Positions 6,117-7,683 of a stretch of 7,683 nt of DNA are shown piece after piece (the first letter of the stretch is position 1; every line of letters begins with the position of its first letter). The position numbers were made by a program, and so were the translations under genes. The stretch comes from Chloroflexota bacterium. GTDB taxonomy: Bacteria; Chloroflexota; Anaerolineae; Ardenticatenales; Ardenticatenaceae. A model generated the notes under the pieces. That model saw only the letters and a program-made list of their open reading frames with translations. It had not been told where the DNA came from and ran no database searches. Where the stretch lies: contig DOUV01000519.1 in assembly GCA_003520455.1 (NCBI GenBank), forward strand, positions 444 through 8,126. The letters run 5' to 3'.

Positions 6117-7542
6117 TCTGGCCGCGCTACTACCGCTCATTGTGCTCAGCGCAACGGCGGTAGTGGTGATGGTGGTGATTGCCTTTCACCGCAACCACCT
6201 CCTGACCGCCGGATTGACCGGTCTCGGCCTGGTCGTGGCCTTGATCACGCTGCCGCTGGCCGCTTCCACGGGCGCCCGCCAGGTCACCGCGCTCCTGATT
6301 GTCGATGGGTACGCCCTCTTCTACATGGGCTTGCTCTTCGCGGCGAGTTTCGCCGTCGCGGCGCTCGCGTATGGGTACCTCGAAGGGCAGGGTGGCACCC
6401 ACGAGGAATTTTACATCCTCCTCCTCCTGGCGACCCTGGGCGCGGCAGTGCTTGTCGCGAGCAGCCACTTTGCCTCCTTCTTTCTGGGGCTGGAAATCCT
6501 GAGTGTCTCCCTCTACACCTTGATCGCTTACCCCCGCTGGCGCCGGCAGAGCATCGAGGCCGGTATCAAGTATTTGATTCTGGCTGCCGCGTCGGCCGCA
6601 TTCCTGCTCTTTGGCATGGCGCTGGTCTACGCCGAGCTCGGGACCATGGAGTTTGCCGGGATCGCATCATTGCGGGCCACGGGAGGTCCTGCGAGCAGTG
6701 CCTTGTTGCTCACAGGCCTGGGGATGCTGATCGTAGGAATCGGTTTCAAGTTGGCGGTCGTGCCGTTCCACCTGTGGACACCGGACGTCTACGAAGGTGC
6801 CCCGGCACCGGTGACGGCTTTCGTGGCGACGGTTTCCAAAGGCGGCATGTTTGCACTCTTGTTGCGTTTCTTTACTCAAGTCGATATTCGGGCCTACGGC
6901 TCACTGTTCCTGGTGTTCGCGCTGATTGCAGTCGTCTCGATGCTGTTCGGCAACCTGCTGGCACTCTTGCAAAGCAACGTCAAGCGCATCCTGGCGTATT
7001 CCTCAATCGCGCACCTCGGGTATCTGCTGGTGGCCTTTCTGACCAGCGGTGCCCTGGCTGTCACAGCAGTGACCTTCTACCTGGTGGCCTACTTTGTGAC
7101 GACTCTGGGTGCGTTCGGCGTTATCAGCGCTCTCTCCGGGCGGGAGCGGGAGGCAGATACCATGGAGGATTACCGGGGTCTCTTCTGGCGCCGCCCCTGG
7201 CTCGCGGCCATTCTCGCCACAACGCTGTTTTCCCTGGCGGGGATCCCGCTGACGGCCGGCTTCGTCGGCAAGTTCTACATCCTGGCCGCCGGTGTGGGAT
7301 CGGCCTTATGGTCGCTGGTGATTATCCTGGTGATCGCCAGTGCGATCGGGCTGTTCTATTACCTGCGAATTATTGTCGTCATGTATCTACCGCCACCGGT
7401 GGAGGAGGAAGGACTGGCGGCACCGTCACTGCCACTGGCCTCAAGTCTGGTTTTGGCCGTACTGTTACTCTTCCTCATATGGTTCGGCGTTTACCCAACA
7501 CCGCTCATCGATTTGATCCAGGCAACTGCCAGGCTGACCTAG
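6103..7542 (+). CDS. nuoN: NADH-quinone oxidoreductase subunit N
   Basis: NuoN is the antiporter-like proton pump nearest NuoK and the quinone side. The product is 479 residues (E. coli 485) with about 14 helices. Functional residues are Glu131 (FLGLEILSVSLYTL), Lys156 (GIKYLILAAASAAF), Lys216 and His223 (GFKLAVVPFHLWTPDVYEG), Lys246 (TVSKGGMFALLLRF), His304 (YSSIAHLGYLLVAF) and Lys390 (TAGFVGKFYIL). They correspond to E. coli Lys217, Lys247 and Lys395. In the last position NuoN has Lys where NuoM has Glu, as expected. The start has an ideal GGAGG site and overlaps nuoM by 14 bases. The end YPTPLIDLIQATARLT is of normal length. The TAG stop lies inside the outer end of the inverted repeat that follows. 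It is probably the last gene of the operon, though sequence beyond the repeat is not visible. Confidence 0.98.
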   Translation: MTLADLAALLPLIVLSATAVVVMVVIAFHRNHLLTAGLTGLGLVVALITLPLAASTGARQVTALLIVDGYALFYMGLLFAASFAVAALAYGYLEGQGGTHEEFYILLLLATLGAAVLVASSHFASFFLGLEILSVSLYTLIAYPRWRRQSIEAGIKYLILAAASAAFLLFGMALVYAELGTMEFAGIASLRATGGPASSALLLTGLGMLIVGIGFKLAVVPFHLWTPDVYEGAPAPVTAFVATVSKGGMFALLLRFFTQVDIRAYGSLFLVFALIAVVSMLFGNLLALLQSNVKRILAYSSIAHLGYLLVAFLTSGALAVTAVTFYLVAYFVTTLGAFGVISALSGREREADTMEDYRGLFWRRPWLAAILATTLFSLAGIPLTAGFVGKFYILAAGVGSALWSLVIILVIASAIGLFYYLRIIVVMYLPPPVEEEGLAAPSLPLASSLVLAVLLLFLIWFGVYPTPLIDLIQATARLT

Positions 7543-7577
7543 AGCGCCGGTCAAGGACTCAGACTTCCGAAGTCTGG
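7539..7577 (+). repeat. left arm of perfect 39-base inverted repeat
   Basis: This arm begins CTAGAGCGCCGGTCAAGGAC and ends GAAGTCTGG. It is the exact reverse complement of 7642-7680, with all 39 positions pairing; pairing stops at 7538/7681 on the outside and 7578/7641 on the inside. It contains the last base of the final nuoN sense codon and the TAG stop. A 17-base palindrome, CAGACTTCCGAAGTCTG, occupies 7560-7576. Confidence 0.97.
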
Positions 7578-7580
7578 GAG

Positions 7581-7607
7581 GGACCGTGCTGGCCCACAGC
7601 ACGCTCC
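7581..7607 (+). other. hairpin in the spacer of the inverted repeat
   Basis: Within the spacer, CGTGCTG (7585-7591) pairs with CAGCACG (7597-7603) around the five-base loop GCCCA. The stem extends past one C-C mismatch through GGA (7581-7583) pairing with TCC (7605-7607). A weaker CGGTG/CACCG pair (7613-7617 and 7629-7633) follows. No T-run comes after it, so it is not a standard terminator. It may cap the long stem formed by the outer arms. Confidence 0.6.
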
Positions 7608-7641
7608 GACGACGGTGACAGAGGCGGGCACCGGCTGCGAA

Positions 7642-7680
7642 CCAGACTTCGGAAGTCTGAGTCCTTGACCGGCGCTCTAG
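7642..7680 (-). repeat. right arm of perfect 39-base inverted repeat
   Basis: This is the exact reverse complement of 7539-7577, beginning CCAGACTTCGGAAGTCTG and ending GGCGCTCTAG. It contains the partner palindrome CAGACTTCGGAAGTCTG at 7643-7659, which differs from the left-arm copy only at its central base. Only three bases (ACT) of the window follow it. Confidence 0.97.
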
Positions 7681-7683
7681 ACT

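Larger units (their letters stand above)
7539..7680. mobile_element. candidate miniature inverted-repeat element at the nuoN stop codon
   Basis: A 142-base unit consists of two perfect 39-base inverted arms (7539-7577, 7642-7680) around a 64-base spacer. Both outer ends read CTAG. If the outer TA (7540-7541 and 7678-7679) is a duplicated target, as in IS630/Tc1-mariner-type MITEs, the element is 7542-7677 (136 bases). If CTAG is the duplication, it is 7543-7676 (134 bases). Removing the unit and one target copy leaves nuoN ending in the same ACC TAG. There is no meaningful ORF inside, so any mobility would need a transposase in trans. Size and design recall Correia-type elements, without sequence similarity that I recognise. 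It might instead be a non-mobile dispersed palindromic repeat or a structured 3' end; other copies are needed to decide. Confidence 0.5.

Noticed and set aside
7539..7680. CRISPR array or attachment site
   Set aside because: There is only one pair of arms, in inverted orientation, with no direct repeats at regular spacing and no cas or integrase gene in the window.
7539..7683. Classical Rho-independent terminator
   Set aside because: The stem is long and GC-rich, but neither end is followed by a run of T on the matching strand in the visible sequence. The 64-base spacer is also much larger than a normal terminator loop.

Overview
The window is one continuous plus-strand operon segment encoding the membrane arm of respiratory complex I (proton-translocating NADH:quinone oxidoreductase). 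The order is a partial upstream gene (probable nuoG 3' end), then nuoH, nuoI, nuoJ, nuoK, nuoL, nuoM and nuoN. All seven complete genes are intact, and the charged and cysteine residues expected for quinone chemistry, iron-sulfur binding and proton pumping are present.

The DNA is GC-rich and the proteins belong to the subfamily typified by Escherichia coli. NuoI carries the E. coli-like C-terminal block, NuoK ends in MRG, and the gene order nuoG-H-I-J-K-L-M-N matches. Codon content and sequence divergence argue against an enterobacterium. A GC-rich lineage that carries this complex I type (for example NC10/Methylomirabilis, Nitrospirota, Geobacter-like Desulfobacterota or a proteobacterium) fits better, but the window alone does not settle the taxon. 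No lineage-specific marker is present.

Layout: bases 2-100 encode the last 32 codons of the upstream gene. nuoH (102-1055) begins with TTG one base after that stop. nuoI (1068-1583) follows after 12 bases. A 68-base gap precedes nuoJ (1652-2263) and holds a possible 17-codon leader ORF whose stop overlaps the nuoJ start. A 58-base gap precedes nuoK (best start 2322, end 2630). nuoL (GTG start, 2632-4533), nuoM (4530-6116) and nuoN (6103-7542) follow with one-base spacing, a 4-base overlap and a 14-base overlap. The packing implies one transcript with translational coupling and near-stoichiometric synthesis. NuoH and NuoI form the quinone/iron-sulfur end of the connection to the peripheral arm. 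NuoJ and NuoK carry part of the central charged axis. NuoL, NuoM and NuoN are the three antiporter-like pumps. No promoter is visible; it should lie upstream, before nuoA.

The part that is not ordinary is the last 145 bases. Starting inside the nuoN stop codon there is a perfect 39-base inverted repeat (7539-7577 and 7642-7680) around a 64-base spacer. Each arm contains its own 17-base palindrome, and the spacer has a further hairpin. Both outer ends are CTAG, which fits a miniature inverted-repeat element inserted at a TA or CTAG target exactly at the stop codon. Only three bases remain after it, so what follows cannot be seen.
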